DNA of 64,000 nt from a virus: positions 1 through 64,000 of IMG/VR virus record IMGVR_UViG_3300044712_000991; one strand, given 5' to 3'. Below, piece by piece: positions 53,597 to 62,620 of this stretch; position 1 is the first letter of the stretch; each line of letters opens with the position of its first letter. Position numbers and translations under genes: made by a program. The notes beneath the pieces were generated by a model, which searched no databases, was not told the origin of the DNA, and worked only from the letters and a program-made list of their open reading frames with translations.

Positions 53597-54303
53597 TATG
53601 CACGCTCCTGTTGTTTTGCTGCCTCGATCTTGTCCCACTCGGCGTGCTTGCAGGTGCTCGCCCAGTTCTCAAACGCTGCCTGACCCACGGTGAACTGCTG
53701 CTGAGTAGCCGACCACGAGCTAAACGTCTCATCGGGAGGTGTACCGAAACACGGGTGCCTATGCTCAACCACCACATCAGGTACGTACACAAGGAGTCCC
53801 GCGTGCTCATACTCCCGGAGAACATTATCCACCCAAGTATGAACAAACATTCGGGGGAAATAGTGCCCCACTGTGCGCACGAGTTTGCCCGGGATGACAC
53901 CCGCGTACGGAAGTCCCATGGGGGACAAGATGGCACTCATGCACCACCCGTTATTGCGCGAATTGCATGCCTCGATCATCTTCGCATCCCACTCGGGGGT
54001 CATCACATACTGATCGTCGTTCAAATCGGTGTAGTACGGGACATCGGGGTACGCTTCGCACGCCAAGTAGTTCAAGACTTCCACCATGTTCAGCCGTGGC
54101 CCCACAATGTGCTTCACGCGTGCAAGGACAGGCGCATAGTCCGCTATTCGGGGGTCATCCTCCGCGACGTACACTACTAGTTCGGTGCCCTCACTCTTGT
54201 TGGCCTCCACACTGTCAATCATGTCGTTGAGTTTCTCGGGGCGACCTCTAGAGGAACACATGACAAGTAGGCGAGTGCTATCAGAAAGTACGGGGATACT
54301 CAT
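53596..54303 (-). CDS. Glycosyltransferase-like protein (GT-A fold)
   Basis: 235 residues, RBS CAGGAG. N-terminal VMCSSRGRPEKLNDMIDS, then YVAEDDPRIADY and DLNDDQYVMTPEW follow the pattern of family 2-like GT-A transferases, with DDQ in place of DxD. The C-terminal part (EYEHAGLLVYVPDVVVEHRHP) ends as in rhamnosyltransferase-type enzymes. It probably adds a sugar in the glycan encoded by this island. Coupled to panB by TAATG. Confidence 0.7.
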   Translation of the reverse strand: MSIPVLSDSTRLLVMCSSRGRPEKLNDMIDSVEANKSEGTELVVYVAEDDPRIADYAPVLARVKHIVGPRLNMVEVLNYLACEAYPDVPYYTDLNDDQYVMTPEWDAKMIEACNSRNNGWCMSAILSPMGLPYAGVIPGKLVRTVGHYFPRMFVHTWVDNVLREYEHAGLLVYVPDVVVEHRHPCFGTPPDETFSSWSATQQQFTVGQAAFENWASTCKHAEWDKIEAAKQQERA

Positions 54304-54353
54304 TGTAGGTGCTCCTGTGGTATAGCCATGTACAAGCAGTTGGTATGAAAGGG

Positions 54354-55094
54354 CTACCGTGTGACAACCGCAGTGTTGGTAGAAGGAAGAACAAGCCTCT
54401 CTAGGTCGGGGTCTACCCTAGCAATCGCGGCCTCAGGTGATCTCGTGGCTTGCACAAACCTGTCCACGGGTCCTGGACCTCCCCCCTCGCTCTCCATATC
54501 CGCCACACAGTACTGTCGGCGTGCACCGCGCTCCAACAACGCTGCATCCGAACTGATACGGCAAGAGTTCTCGAACAGTACGACCTCCGAAACCACAGGA
54601 ATACCCGAATGCTGTCCTTGCAGATGCACATGGTACTTCCGAGTCTCATCATACCGCAGACCACCCTTGAACAGCCGCATACTCGGACCAATCGGCCACT
54701 TGAAGAAGTGGTACGCATCCTTCACGGTGAACAGGAGCATCATGTCCCAGTAGTTGCTGATAACGAACACCCCGGTCTTCAGCCAGTCCGCGAAGTTGGT
54801 AGTCCACGTCATGTCCGCATCGGGTACAAAGATGTAGTCCCCCGTACACTGGTCGAGACCGTAGTTCATCTGCGCTCTCGTGAAGTCCCATGGGCGTTCG
54901 AACACACGCAACGGCACACGATCCTTATACTCCTCGACCACAGCCAACGTGTTATCCTTGCTCCCACCATCAACCAGCACGACCTCTTTCAAATCGGGGA
55001 AGTTCTGTGCCAGGTGAGCGCAGGATTCAAGATACCACCGGATGGGCTCTTCCTCATCCTGCATGATGGTCATGATGGACACTGATTGTCCCAT
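54354..55094 (-). CDS. Family 2 glycosyltransferase
   Basis: 246 residues. IMTIMQDEEEPIRWYLES, VLVDGGSKDNT and YIFVPDADMTWT (DxD-type metal site) are classic GT2 signatures. The acceptor half has FKWPIGPSMRLFKGG. The Pro/Gly-rich C-terminus (DMESEGGGPGP) is not conserved-looking. 50-base gap to the next gene, no promoter seen. Confidence 0.85.
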   Translation of the reverse strand: MGQSVSIMTIMQDEEEPIRWYLESCAHLAQNFPDLKEVVLVDGGSKDNTLAVVEEYKDRVPLRVFERPWDFTRAQMNYGLDQCTGDYIFVPDADMTWTTNFADWLKTGVFVISNYWDMMLLFTVKDAYHFFKWPIGPSMRLFKGGLRYDETRKYHVHLQGQHSGIPVVSEVVLFENSCRISSDAALLERGARRQYCVADMESEGGGPGPVDRFVQATRSPEAAIARVDPDLERLVLPSTNTAVVTR

Positions 55095-55097
55095 TGG

Positions 55098-55379
55098 TCA
55101 CCCCGCCTGAGGTATGCTACGCGGAGGTGCGCCGTTCTGCTCCATGGCAGCGACAGCCATACCACCTATCTTGCGCATGATGTCCATGACACGCACAGAT
55201 GCCTGGGGCTCGGACTCCCGAGTCGCGATATGCCTCGCCTGTAGCAGATAGTCCTCGATGAACACCAACCACTCGGTCGGAGAGTGCTTCCCTCCGCTCG
55301 TTGTGGTGGTCTCGTTCCAACGAGCATCCTGATACGCTCGTTCACCATCGATGAGTGCGTAAACTTCCTGACGTTCCAT
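55098..55379 (-). CDS. Small phage protein of the 'E-R-x-Y-Q-D-x-x-W' type
   Basis: 93 residues, RBS AGGAGG. IDGERAYQDARWN ... HSPTEWLVFIEDYLLQARH ... MDIMRKIGGMAVAAMEQNGAPPR follows a pattern seen in many phage proteins of unknown function, whose acidic helices recall MazG-like nucleotide pyrophosphohydrolases. Whether it is catalytic is not clear. Confidence 0.6.
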   Translation of the reverse strand: MERQEVYALIDGERAYQDARWNETTTTSGGKHSPTEWLVFIEDYLLQARHIATRESEPQASVRVMDIMRKIGGMAVAAMEQNGAPPRSIPQAG

Positions 55380-55403
55380 GCAGACCTCCTGGATATGATA
55401 AAT

Positions 55404-55478
55404 TCAACCCCGAAGCGGCGGGTTCACGAGCTTAGGGTCTCGCTCCCCCACCGCTTGAGGTCGAAGTTCGATAGACTA
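55404..55478 (-). other. In-frame 23-codon extension after an amber stop, with imperfect hairpin
   Basis: The methyltransferase stops with TAG at 55476-55478, but the same frame continues for 23 sense codons with protein-like composition (ends NPPLRG) to TGA at 55404-55406. An inverted repeat AAGCGGTGGG / CCCGCCGCTT lies in the same stretch. This could be a nonsense-shortened C-terminus, occasional read-through or a structured RNA. TAG is used as a normal stop elsewhere in the window. Confidence 0.3.
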
Positions 55479-56252
55479 GACTTTCTGAAGCGTGGCCCAA
55501 TATCGCTCAGTGCCCACTCCTTCTTCCTCAACCACTACGAATGGTGTGCCTTTGATGGCCTCTCGAATCAGTTCGGGACCCAAACGGCACCCATGCCAAG
55601 TGTTACCCTCTGACGCGCCCCCAATGCCCGTGTAGATATCACGCCCCTGAAGAACGAACACGCCACCAAGTTTCAACACCCGGCAGACATCCCGTACATA
55701 GGACTTGATGACCTCTTCGGAGGATATGTGTTGGAATACGATGTACTCGAAGGCGAAATCCACAGAATCCACAGGGATTGCATCACCCAAGGACATGCCA
55801 TCAATCTCCAAGAACGACCCATACCTGACCTTCCCATCCGTACCGTGCTCCACACGATAGTCAGTCAAGCGTTTCATCGCGATATCGATGAGTTTGCCCG
55901 AAATATCCACACCGTAGTAGCGAACGGCATAGTCTGCGATAAACAGGGACATCCTACCCATACCACAACCGATCTCAAGGATGGTGTCGTGGGGGTAGTC
56001 TTTCAGTCGGGGAACGAACTCGCGCAGCGTATCTCCCAACCCTGAGTCCCGAAGACTTTTCTCGGATGCGTTGTGTTCTGCGCACACGAATAGGCTTGGG
56101 TCTTTGGTCGCACGCAAATCCCAGTCGGACTTGGCGGTCTTCACGAACGTCGTGGGGTCTACCTGGGGCATGTACTCGAAGTTGTTGCAGTGGATAGCCC
56201 GAGCATACTGCACGGGGGACACGGCGCTGCGTTGTTCTTCTGACAGACTCAT
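55476..56252 (-). CDS. Class I SAM-dependent methyltransferase
   Basis: 258 residues, RBS GGAGAG; ATGA overlap. ILEIGCGMGRMS is the SAM-binding motif I, YYGVDISGKLI motif II (acidic ribose-binding Asp) and VDFAFEYIVFQHI motif IV. The N-terminal 60 residues are an extra helical part. It ends at an amber codon after LQKV. Likely modifies a sugar; sits between a GT2 gene and the glycan genes downstream. Confidence 0.85.
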   Translation of the reverse strand: MSLSEEQRSAVSPVQYARAIHCNNFEYMPQVDPTTFVKTAKSDWDLRATKDPSLFVCAEHNASEKSLRDSGLGDTLREFVPRLKDYPHDTILEIGCGMGRMSLFIADYAVRYYGVDISGKLIDIAMKRLTDYRVEHGTDGKVRYGSFLEIDGMSLGDAIPVDSVDFAFEYIVFQHISSEEVIKSYVRDVCRVLKLGGVFVLQGRDIYTGIGGASEGNTWHGCRLGPELIREAIKGTPFVVVEEEGVGTERYWATLQKV

Positions 56253-57115
56253 AGAGGCTCTCCATGTCGAATAGCGAGGTCGGCCTTCACGCGGGACACA
56301 AACTGCTCGAACCCACCATCTTTGAACGCCGTTATGCGTGCGTGCATCACCGCAGGATGGGTGCCCTCAAACTTCTTGATCGTACCGTTCTTCACATGGT
56401 CTGCAAAGAGATACACATAGTCCACCTCGGGATGACCAAGAACCTGTAGCATCTCCTGCATCTTCGGATCGGGGAAGCCGATATCCACATACAACTGCTG
56501 GAAATCCCACTCCTTCTGCCAACCCTTCACGGGGTCTTTGACCTTCCCGTAGTGAAACACCTCAATCGGCGGTCCATCGAGCACATACACATTGGGCACA
56601 TACTGATCGTTGAATGCGAACTGCACCCCATCCCCGATGATCTTCCAGGGTGACCCCCTGCGTACAATACGCACGAGCGTCTCGTAACAGAAGGGAAACG
56701 TCGTCTCGTAGTTGGCCATGAAGTGCGTGTAGTGCACGCGTGCGGCAGACTTCCGAGCACCGATCGCATGCAGTTCCGCGACCGTAGCAAGAAGTGCAGG
56801 CAGACTATCTTCGTGCACCACCTCATCCGCCTGAAGTTGGAACATGTAGTCGGTCGTGAGATGACTTGACGCAAAATTCGCGACATTCTGGATGTCCGTG
56901 AAGTGCTGAACCCAGTTGCGGTGAACGACCTTGATCTTCTCGGGATACAGCGACCTCAACACCTCCACGATCTTCATGGTCTCATCCGTGGAATTGCATT
57001 CGCATATCACAAACTCGTCCACCACATCGATCACGGACTGCACGGACTCCACGAACGGGTAGTCGTAGGCGACCATGTTGTACACATATGTGAATGCTCC
57101 GAGCGTGGGCTTCAT
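56249..57115 (-). CDS. Glycosyltransferase, GT2-like
   Basis: 288 residues, GGAAG upstream, ATGA overlap. FTYVYNMVAYDYPFVES, FVICECNSTDETMKIV and YMFQLQADEVVHED follow GT2 order, with the metal motif as QADEV. Later parts (WKIIGDGVQFAF, IEVFHYGKVKDP) resemble phage and cyanobacterial glycosyltransferases that act on virion or O-glycans. Confidence 0.8.
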   Translation of the reverse strand: MKPTLGAFTYVYNMVAYDYPFVESVQSVIDVVDEFVICECNSTDETMKIVEVLRSLYPEKIKVVHRNWVQHFTDIQNVANFASSHLTTDYMFQLQADEVVHEDSLPALLATVAELHAIGARKSAARVHYTHFMANYETTFPFCYETLVRIVRRGSPWKIIGDGVQFAFNDQYVPNVYVLDGPPIEVFHYGKVKDPVKGWQKEWDFQQLYVDIGFPDPKMQEMLQVLGHPEVDYVYLFADHVKNGTIKKFEGTHPAVMHARITAFKDGGFEQFVSRVKADLAIRHGEPL

Positions 57116-57597
57116 ACTGGTACTTCCTTGGGCGTGGTTTCAAGGTTGGTCATCGCAGCATTCACGAACATCTGGACATCTCTGCGCCACAGACCATACC
57201 GGGACACCACGCGACCGAACTCTTCCAGATCGTGGTCAACGCAGGAGTACTTGTCCTTCTCCGCATCGTAGAAGATGTGGCAAAGTTCGTGGAACACAAG
57301 CGCCTCGCGTTCCCGCTCAGTCATCCTGGACCACACCTCGTAGTTGATGGTCATGATGAACTTGTAGGCGGAGGCGAACTCCACCTTCTCGGAACAGTGG
57401 GCAATGTTGCCCAGGTCTTTCATCTTGTCCACGAACAGATAAAGAATCGGAGTGTTCTTCGGAAACGTGAACGTGCCATCCTCACCGATGAGTTTCGTGG
57501 CGATCTCACGAACCTCTACGGCATCCCAGAATTTGTCCTTCTTGGTTTCCTTGGCTGTCTGCTCCGACTTCTGACCCTTCTTCGACGCGGTGTTCAT
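57112..57597 (-). CDS. Putative phage metallopeptidase
   Basis: 161 residues from the ATG at 57597. VFHELCHI (His103, Glu104, His107) is a zincin HExxH site and VDHDLEEFG gives a third ligand, the layout of the phage metallopeptidase (PhageMetallopep) group. A Lys-rich N-terminus precedes it. The role of this family is unknown; it might process a virion or host protein. Coupled to the GT upstream of it in map order through ATGA. Confidence 0.75.
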   Translation of the reverse strand: MNTASKKGQKSEQTAKETKKDKFWDAVEVREIATKLIGEDGTFTFPKNTPILYLFVDKMKDLGNIAHCSEKVEFASAYKFIMTINYEVWSRMTEREREALVFHELCHIFYDAEKDKYSCVDHDLEEFGRVVSRYGLWRRDVQMFVNAAMTNLETTPKEVPV

Positions 57598-57601
57598 CAC
57601 T

Positions 57602-57997
57602 TCATCCTTTCAGTGCTTGACCTGCTTCTTGTTTTTTCTGTATGGCGCGTTCAACATCGGCACGCACATTACGCTCCTCGTGCGAGTATCCAGCGACCTT
57701 TTTCTTGAGTTGCTCATTCTTCTCACGAATCTTCTTCCCCGTGGGGACTCCATTGAGTTCCCCATCAATCTTCACATTGTATGTATCATCCTTTTGAGGC
57801 ACCGGGATGAACTTCCGTGGATCATCGAGAAGTTTCCACGCCACATCCTGGGGATGCCTCTCGATCTGGGAGGTCTCGACGTTCACTATGGGGATAAGAT
57901 ACACATTATTCTGCACTAATGCAAAACCACATCCGGGGCAGAGTTGGAGATGGTCTTCCTCAGTGGAAGTACCACATTTTTTGCAAAATCTGTTCAT
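57602..57997 (-). CDS. Zinc-ribbon protein with helical tail
   Basis: 131 residues, RBS CAGGAGG. CKKCG (residues 5-9) and CPGCG (20-24) form an N-terminal zinc ribbon; the middle is a Pro/Asp-rich strand region and the C-terminus is a Lys/Glu-rich helix. Between the metallopeptidase and a glycosyltransferase. Function unknown. Confidence 0.6.
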   Translation of the reverse strand: MNRFCKKCGTSTEEDHLQLCPGCGFALVQNNVYLIPIVNVETSQIERHPQDVAWKLLDDPRKFIPVPQKDDTYNVKIDGELNGVPTGKKIREKNEQLKKKVAGYSHEERNVRADVERAIQKKQEAGQALKG

Positions 57998-58950
57998 TCT
58001 GCCTCCTGATACTTCTCCAACGCAAGTCGCAGTTGCTCCATCGTACGCGACTTTGAGTAGAACTTGGCTGTCCTGAGAGCGCTCTGCCGCATCCGGCGCA
58101 CATCATCCGCATGCATGTCGTTCACAAAGCCCAACATGACCGCCAAGGTCGTATAGTCGCCATCTGTGGGGGCAACCATGCAGTTGTCGCCATGGAACAT
58201 GAAATCCGAACCCCCGCCACCCGTGAAACCCACCACGATACACCCGCATGCCATGGCCTCCAACGGCGGTAGCCCGAAACCCTCAGGGTACGAATGCGCC
58301 ACGAACACCCTAGAGGCTCGCAGATTGTCCGCGAACTCCTGCTCAGGGCAGTCACGGAAGACTTCTATCTCTGTTCTACCATTGGAGTCTATCCATCGGG
58401 GCGCTTCATCTGCACGCATAATCTTCGCACGCGCTCCCTGACCATCCTTACGCTCTTGGAGCATGATAGCCGTACGTCGAGCCTCCCATGGATCGAGCGC
58501 GTCATATGTGGCTCCCTCGGGCAGATGAAACACCCGAGAATCGATGAAAGGGCTGACCATGAACAGCGTGTGCTCCCGAAACTGCGGGAGAGCGTTACGA
58601 TTGAACTCACTGCTCATCCACACATCCAACCCCCTGTAGGGATTGCTCCGGTTGATGAACACCTCACCCTGGACGTACATCACTTTGTTGAAGAACGCAG
58701 ACCGGAAGAGGGGCTCAGGGTCTTCCCAACCGACAATGAGGTCTCTCTTCTTGTCCGCGATGTTCAACATGTGCTGCCATGTAATCTCGGGCGCAGCGTG
58801 CGCAAACCACGAGATGTGGTGCTCCTGCCCATCGGCGTACACGATGTACGCCTCGTGCCCCAACTCGCGTTCAAGCTCTACGAGTTGATACACGACTTTT
58901 ATGCCACCAGAAGGAATAGGGTTGAATGGTAGACAATGAAAGATTTTCAT
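57994..58950 (-). CDS. Glycosyltransferase, GT4-like (GT-B fold)
   Basis: 318 residues, ATGA overlap with the next gene. N-terminal NPIPSGGIKVVYQL is the sugar-acceptor side loop and SYPEGFGLPPLEAMACGCIVVG is the GT4 'E-G-F-G-xx-xxE' donor-binding motif. Length is short for GT4. It should extend a glycan chain using a nucleotide sugar. Confidence 0.88.
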   Translation of the reverse strand: MKIFHCLPFNPIPSGGIKVVYQLVELERELGHEAYIVYADGQEHHISWFAHAAPEITWQHMLNIADKKRDLIVGWEDPEPLFRSAFFNKVMYVQGEVFINRSNPYRGLDVWMSSEFNRNALPQFREHTLFMVSPFIDSRVFHLPEGATYDALDPWEARRTAIMLQERKDGQGARAKIMRADEAPRWIDSNGRTEIEVFRDCPEQEFADNLRASRVFVAHSYPEGFGLPPLEAMACGCIVVGFTGGGGSDFMFHGDNCMVAPTDGDYTTLAVMLGFVNDMHADDVRRMRQSALRTAKFYSKSRTMEQLRLALEKYQEAE

Positions 58951-58973
58951 ACTGCGCCTGTGTCGTTGAATTG

Positions 58974-60926
58974 TTAGTCGAACATCACATCCGCTAGAAT
59001 TTTGCCCACGGGGACGATATCCGCTCTACGGGCTCGCTGTAGAGCAATCTGTCCCTTCTGCTTGACAACCTCGGGGTGCTCAAACGCGTAGCGCATGAGG
59101 CTCCGCAGGTGATCGAGTCTCGGCGTGGCCCACACAGACCCGATGTAGTTCCTGAAATACGGAAGCACTTGCAACGGCATCGGTTCAAGATCGAACTCTA
59201 TCGGGAAACCCGAACTTTCGTGAAGAAAGTCCGTCATACCGCTGTAGTTGGTCGCTATCGACGGTATCCCGCACGCACCGGCCTCCACGATGCCGTTCCC
59301 GAAGCCCTCACACCGCGAGGGCATCACAAAACAGTCGTGTGCCGTGTACATCGAGGGCACCACAGTCGGATGGAAGGAGTTGGATGTCACATAGATGGGC
59401 GCATGGGGAAGTTCCTGCCCGCCGAGGATGTTCGTTATCCATGTCTTGAGGTCCATCTGGGCCTGCTGAAGGATGTAGAACAGACTCAACGAGTGCAAGG
59501 AGAGGAACACATCCTCGGAAGGCTTGAATTCGAGGATGAACGCCTTGATAACGGCCTCCAGGTTCTTCCGCTCTCCGTACGCGCTCATCGCGAGGAATCC
59601 GAACTTCCTGCGGTTCTCGATTTCTAGTGGTTTTGCCTGGGGATTGAACAGCGTGGTATCCACGGGATTCGGAACAACCGTGATGTCCGTGCGAACACCA
59701 CGCTCTAGCAAGATGTTCTTGCAGAACGTACTGTTGACGACCACCCTGTCCACATGGTTCAACTGCTCGATCCACCGTTGAGGAGGATTGGTGCCCTCGA
59801 ATGTGGTGTGCGCCACCCGGCGCTTTCCTGGGGGCATCAAGTACTGATGGTCACCCTCCGCAGAACGAAGAATCGCCCTGTTCCAGTAGTCGTGGGGCTT
59901 CAGGATCATCTCCTTGATTTCCCAGTCATCCACGGGCATCGGTTGGTGATACTCCTCGGGAGCAATGGCAACATCCACCCCATTGCGCTTGAGACCCTTG
60001 GCGAGGTTCCTCAGTACGATGGAGAACGACCAGTCCCCGTAGATTTTACCACTGATGAGCGCCTGTCGGTCACTCGTCGGCTTGTATGTGAGAATGTCCG
60101 CATCGTGCTTGGTGTAGAACTTAATCTGATTGAACCTCGACAGACCACTCACCGCCTCGGGGCTCCCGAATGTGGCGTTCGCGGTCTTGTTCTCGTAGTG
60201 CACGGCTCGCGCTGAAGGCTGATAGTACGTCTTGAACCCCCATGTACGCGCCATCGTGCAGTAATCAACCTCCTCGAAGTACGCGGGGTTGAACCGCTCA
60301 TCCATACAAGGCACGACCTTCAAGCACCTGTTCGTGATGTAGAACAGAGCGCCCGTAACATACTCCTGTTCGGTGATTGCGGTCTCGATGCACTCCGTGT
60401 TCGGCACTCCGGCCATCTTGTGCTGCCCCCACCCGAAGACCCCGATGAACGCCCCCGCGTGCTGAATGCGACCATCAGGAAACATCAACCGACCGCCAAT
60501 GACGCCCGCATCGGGTGTCGTCTCGGAAGCCTTAACAAGTTCCTCAATACACTCCGGGAAGAGTTCCATGTCGTTGTTGGTGATGAGAATGTCGGCCTCA
60601 GGGAAGAGGGTTTTCGCAACCGAGATGCCATCGTTGCATCCACCCGCATACCCACGATTGGTTGGGTTCTGCACGACAAACCGAAATTTGATGGCATCGT
60701 ACGCCACATTCAACTTCTTGCCCCCGCAGTCCATATCCTCTTGGTACACCACACCCTTCTTATCAAGCCAAGATGTCTCCAACCACGCGGCTGTATCGTC
60801 CGTGGAGGCATTGTTGACCACCACGACCGCAAAGTCCTTCAAGGACTGCCCTTCCAGGCTCCGGAGGAACATCTTGGTGTAGAAAAGTTGATTCAAAACA
60901 GGTGTGACAACGACGACCTTGACCAT
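58974..60926 (-). CDS. Bifunctional glycosyltransferase (GT2 + GT4)
   Basis: 650 residues, GAAGG upstream. Residues 1-290 are a rhamnosyltransferase-type GT2 (VVTPVLNQ, VVVNNASTDDT, NPTNRGYAGGCNDG, ILITNNDME, EEVDYC). Residues 300-650 are a GT-B, GT4-type domain (VPNPVDTTLFNP, FGFLAMSAYGERKN, PSRCEGFGNGIVEAGACG). The fusion can add two successive sugars. It is the largest enzyme of the island. Confidence 0.9.
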   Translation of the reverse strand: MVKVVVVTPVLNQLFYTKMFLRSLEGQSLKDFAVVVVNNASTDDTAAWLETSWLDKKGVVYQEDMDCGGKKLNVAYDAIKFRFVVQNPTNRGYAGGCNDGISVAKTLFPEADILITNNDMELFPECIEELVKASETTPDAGVIGGRLMFPDGRIQHAGAFIGVFGWGQHKMAGVPNTECIETAITEQEYVTGALFYITNRCLKVVPCMDERFNPAYFEEVDYCTMARTWGFKTYYQPSARAVHYENKTANATFGSPEAVSGLSRFNQIKFYTKHDADILTYKPTSDRQALISGKIYGDWSFSIVLRNLAKGLKRNGVDVAIAPEEYHQPMPVDDWEIKEMILKPHDYWNRAILRSAEGDHQYLMPPGKRRVAHTTFEGTNPPQRWIEQLNHVDRVVVNSTFCKNILLERGVRTDITVVPNPVDTTLFNPQAKPLEIENRRKFGFLAMSAYGERKNLEAVIKAFILEFKPSEDVFLSLHSLSLFYILQQAQMDLKTWITNILGGQELPHAPIYVTSNSFHPTVVPSMYTAHDCFVMPSRCEGFGNGIVEAGACGIPSIATNYSGMTDFLHESSGFPIEFDLEPMPLQVLPYFRNYIGSVWATPRLDHLRSLMRYAFEHPEVVKQKGQIALQRARRADIVPVGKILADVMFD

Positions 60927-60929
60927 CGA

Positions 60930-61403
60930 TCAGCCTTCAGGGGTTGTTTCTGGGGGAAACCATGAGTTGGGGATGATACCGTGCGTGGAATCCAAATCAT
61001 ACATAGGGCGCTCTGCTCCCGAGACCTCCCTCTTCCACTGGAACATGGCGTTATCGAGTTTCACGGGTTTCGCGAGTTTGTACGATCGAAGCGTGTTGTC
61101 CCATACCGTGTCAACATCCGTACCTGCAAACGGCAGCCCAGGTAAAAAATTCGGCGCTGAGTAGTACCATCCGTTAGCAAGCACGAGGCAGGTAAATATA
61201 CGACCACCCACGCACTCCTGCACGACCTCCATGATGTGTGGAGCAACACTACATGTAACGGGTATTCTCTGCGTATGGTGCCGGAAACTGCGAAGATGCG
61301 CCACGTACCCATTGGGGAACTCCACGGCGTACGTGTAGGACATCACCTCCCCCGCTCCGTGCAGATAATCCTCGGCTTCCTTTGTTAGCCCAATGAAGTC
61401 CAT
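60930..61403 (-). CDS. Hypothetical protein of the glycan island
   Basis: 157 residues; ATG at 61403 overlaps the GT stop as TAATG. The frame is open further upstream but that part is Arg-rich shadow of the GT gene. Beta-rich with aromatic residues (TYAVEFPNGYVAHLRSF; FTCLVLANGWYYSAPNF). No motif recognised. Confidence 0.6.
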   Translation of the reverse strand: MDFIGLTKEAEDYLHGAGEVMSYTYAVEFPNGYVAHLRSFRHHTQRIPVTCSVAPHIMEVVQECVGGRIFTCLVLANGWYYSAPNFLPGLPFAGTDVDTVWDNTLRSYKLAKPVKLDNAMFQWKREVSGAERPMYDLDSTHGIIPNSWFPPETTPEG

Positions 61404-62620
61404 TAGACCATCACCCGACCGAGGGTCGCGATGTTCGTCCCTGTGGGTCGTAGCGCGGTCTCCACGGTCTCCACGAGCATCTTGTCCGCCCGCTCCAGCG
61501 ACCATTCGGCGCGGATGACCTCTCCGAACTTCAGCGCCCTCTCGGTCGCCACGGGATACCGCTCGTAGCACCGCTTGAGCCTACTCTTCGCGTGCTCGTA
61601 GTTCGGATTCGCCCACGACTGCCCAGGACCGAGGAGTTCGGGAGCCCACATCGACTGCGGTACGGGTCCCATGTCGTAGTCCACGACCGCCGTGAGATGG
61701 GGGTTCACGTAGTCCATGTGCCCCGAGTAGCCCGTGACGATGATGGGGAGATTGCACGCAGCAGCCTCCGCTAGTGGGCGGAAATACCCCTCACCATGCG
61801 TGAGACTCACGAAGGCCTTGATCTGCGGGTGATGGTACAACCCCGAGAGCTCCTCGTTGGACATCGCGCCGTGTACGAAGTGCACTCTGCCCTTGGCGGC
61901 CGGTCCTAGAAGCTCGGACATGCGCTCCAGGAGAGCATAGCGGTCGGGAGAGGACTGGTTGTGCATGTACGTCTTGACCACGATGCCCACCTCGGGGTTG
62001 TCAATGAACGCATCGAGGACGGTCATGATGGTCGCAGGGATGTTCTTCCTGTCCATGCTGACCTCACCCTGCAACCACTGCCCCACGGTCAAAAAGTTGA
62101 ACTTCGTGGGGAACTCCAACTGCGAGATGGATGGTATTGCAGACACGGGGTCCACATCGTTGAAGACCTTGGTGTCCACCCCCTCGGGCACGACATACAC
62201 GGGGACTTTCACCCCGCAAGTAATGAGGCGATCCCGCACGAACTTCGAGGGCACGATGATGGCGGTCATCTGGTTGCAGTACTCAGCCCACTTCTGTGGA
62301 TACTGCTCCACCTCCAGACCGGCCGTGATCCCGATATTCGCCACAGCGGACACCCTGCGAAACTCGTGGGGGACGCCCACCTGTATCCAGGCGAACTCCA
62401 CGCCCTCTGCGATACGGTTGTTGCACATGAACACCAGTGCATCCGCCACATCCTTCTCGGGCGTACAGGTCGAACTGCCTCCCCACCCCACGGGTACCAC
62501 GGAGATGTTGAAGTTTCCGGAGTTGAACAGGGCCATGACGATGTCCCTGGCATGCGCTCCGTATCCGCTCAGGCTGAACACGGGGGCTTGGATGATGAGA
62601 TTCTTCCGATCGGTCATCAT
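61403..62620 (-). CDS. Glycosyltransferase, GT4-like
   Basis: 405 residues. IQAPVFSLSGYGAHARDI start, ITAGLEVEQYPQKWAEYCNQ, VPEGVDTKVFN, FVSLTHGEGYFRPLAEAAACN as donor-binding motif and GYSGHMDYV. This is a GT-B family 4 type enzyme. The SD is weak and distant. Coupled to the next gene by TAATG. Confidence 0.88.
   Translation of the reverse strand: MMTDRKNLIIQAPVFSLSGYGAHARDIVMALFNSGNFNISVVPVGWGGSSTCTPEKDVADALVFMCNNRIAEGVEFAWIQVGVPHEFRRVSAVANIGITAGLEVEQYPQKWAEYCNQMTAIIVPSKFVRDRLITCGVKVPVYVVPEGVDTKVFNDVDPVSAIPSISQLEFPTKFNFLTVGQWLQGEVSMDRKNIPATIMTVLDAFIDNPEVGIVVKTYMHNQSSPDRYALLERMSELLGPAAKGRVHFVHGAMSNEELSGLYHHPQIKAFVSLTHGEGYFRPLAEAAACNLPIIVTGYSGHMDYVNPHLTAVVDYDMGPVPQSMWAPELLGPGQSWANPNYEHAKSRLKRCYERYPVATERALKFGEVIRAEWSLERADKMLVETVETALRPTGTNIATLGRVMV

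Noticed and set aside
55380-55475. Possible tRNA in the gap with paired stems
   Set aside because: No acceptor stem pairing with a CCA end and no proper T-arm stem could be formed on either strand.
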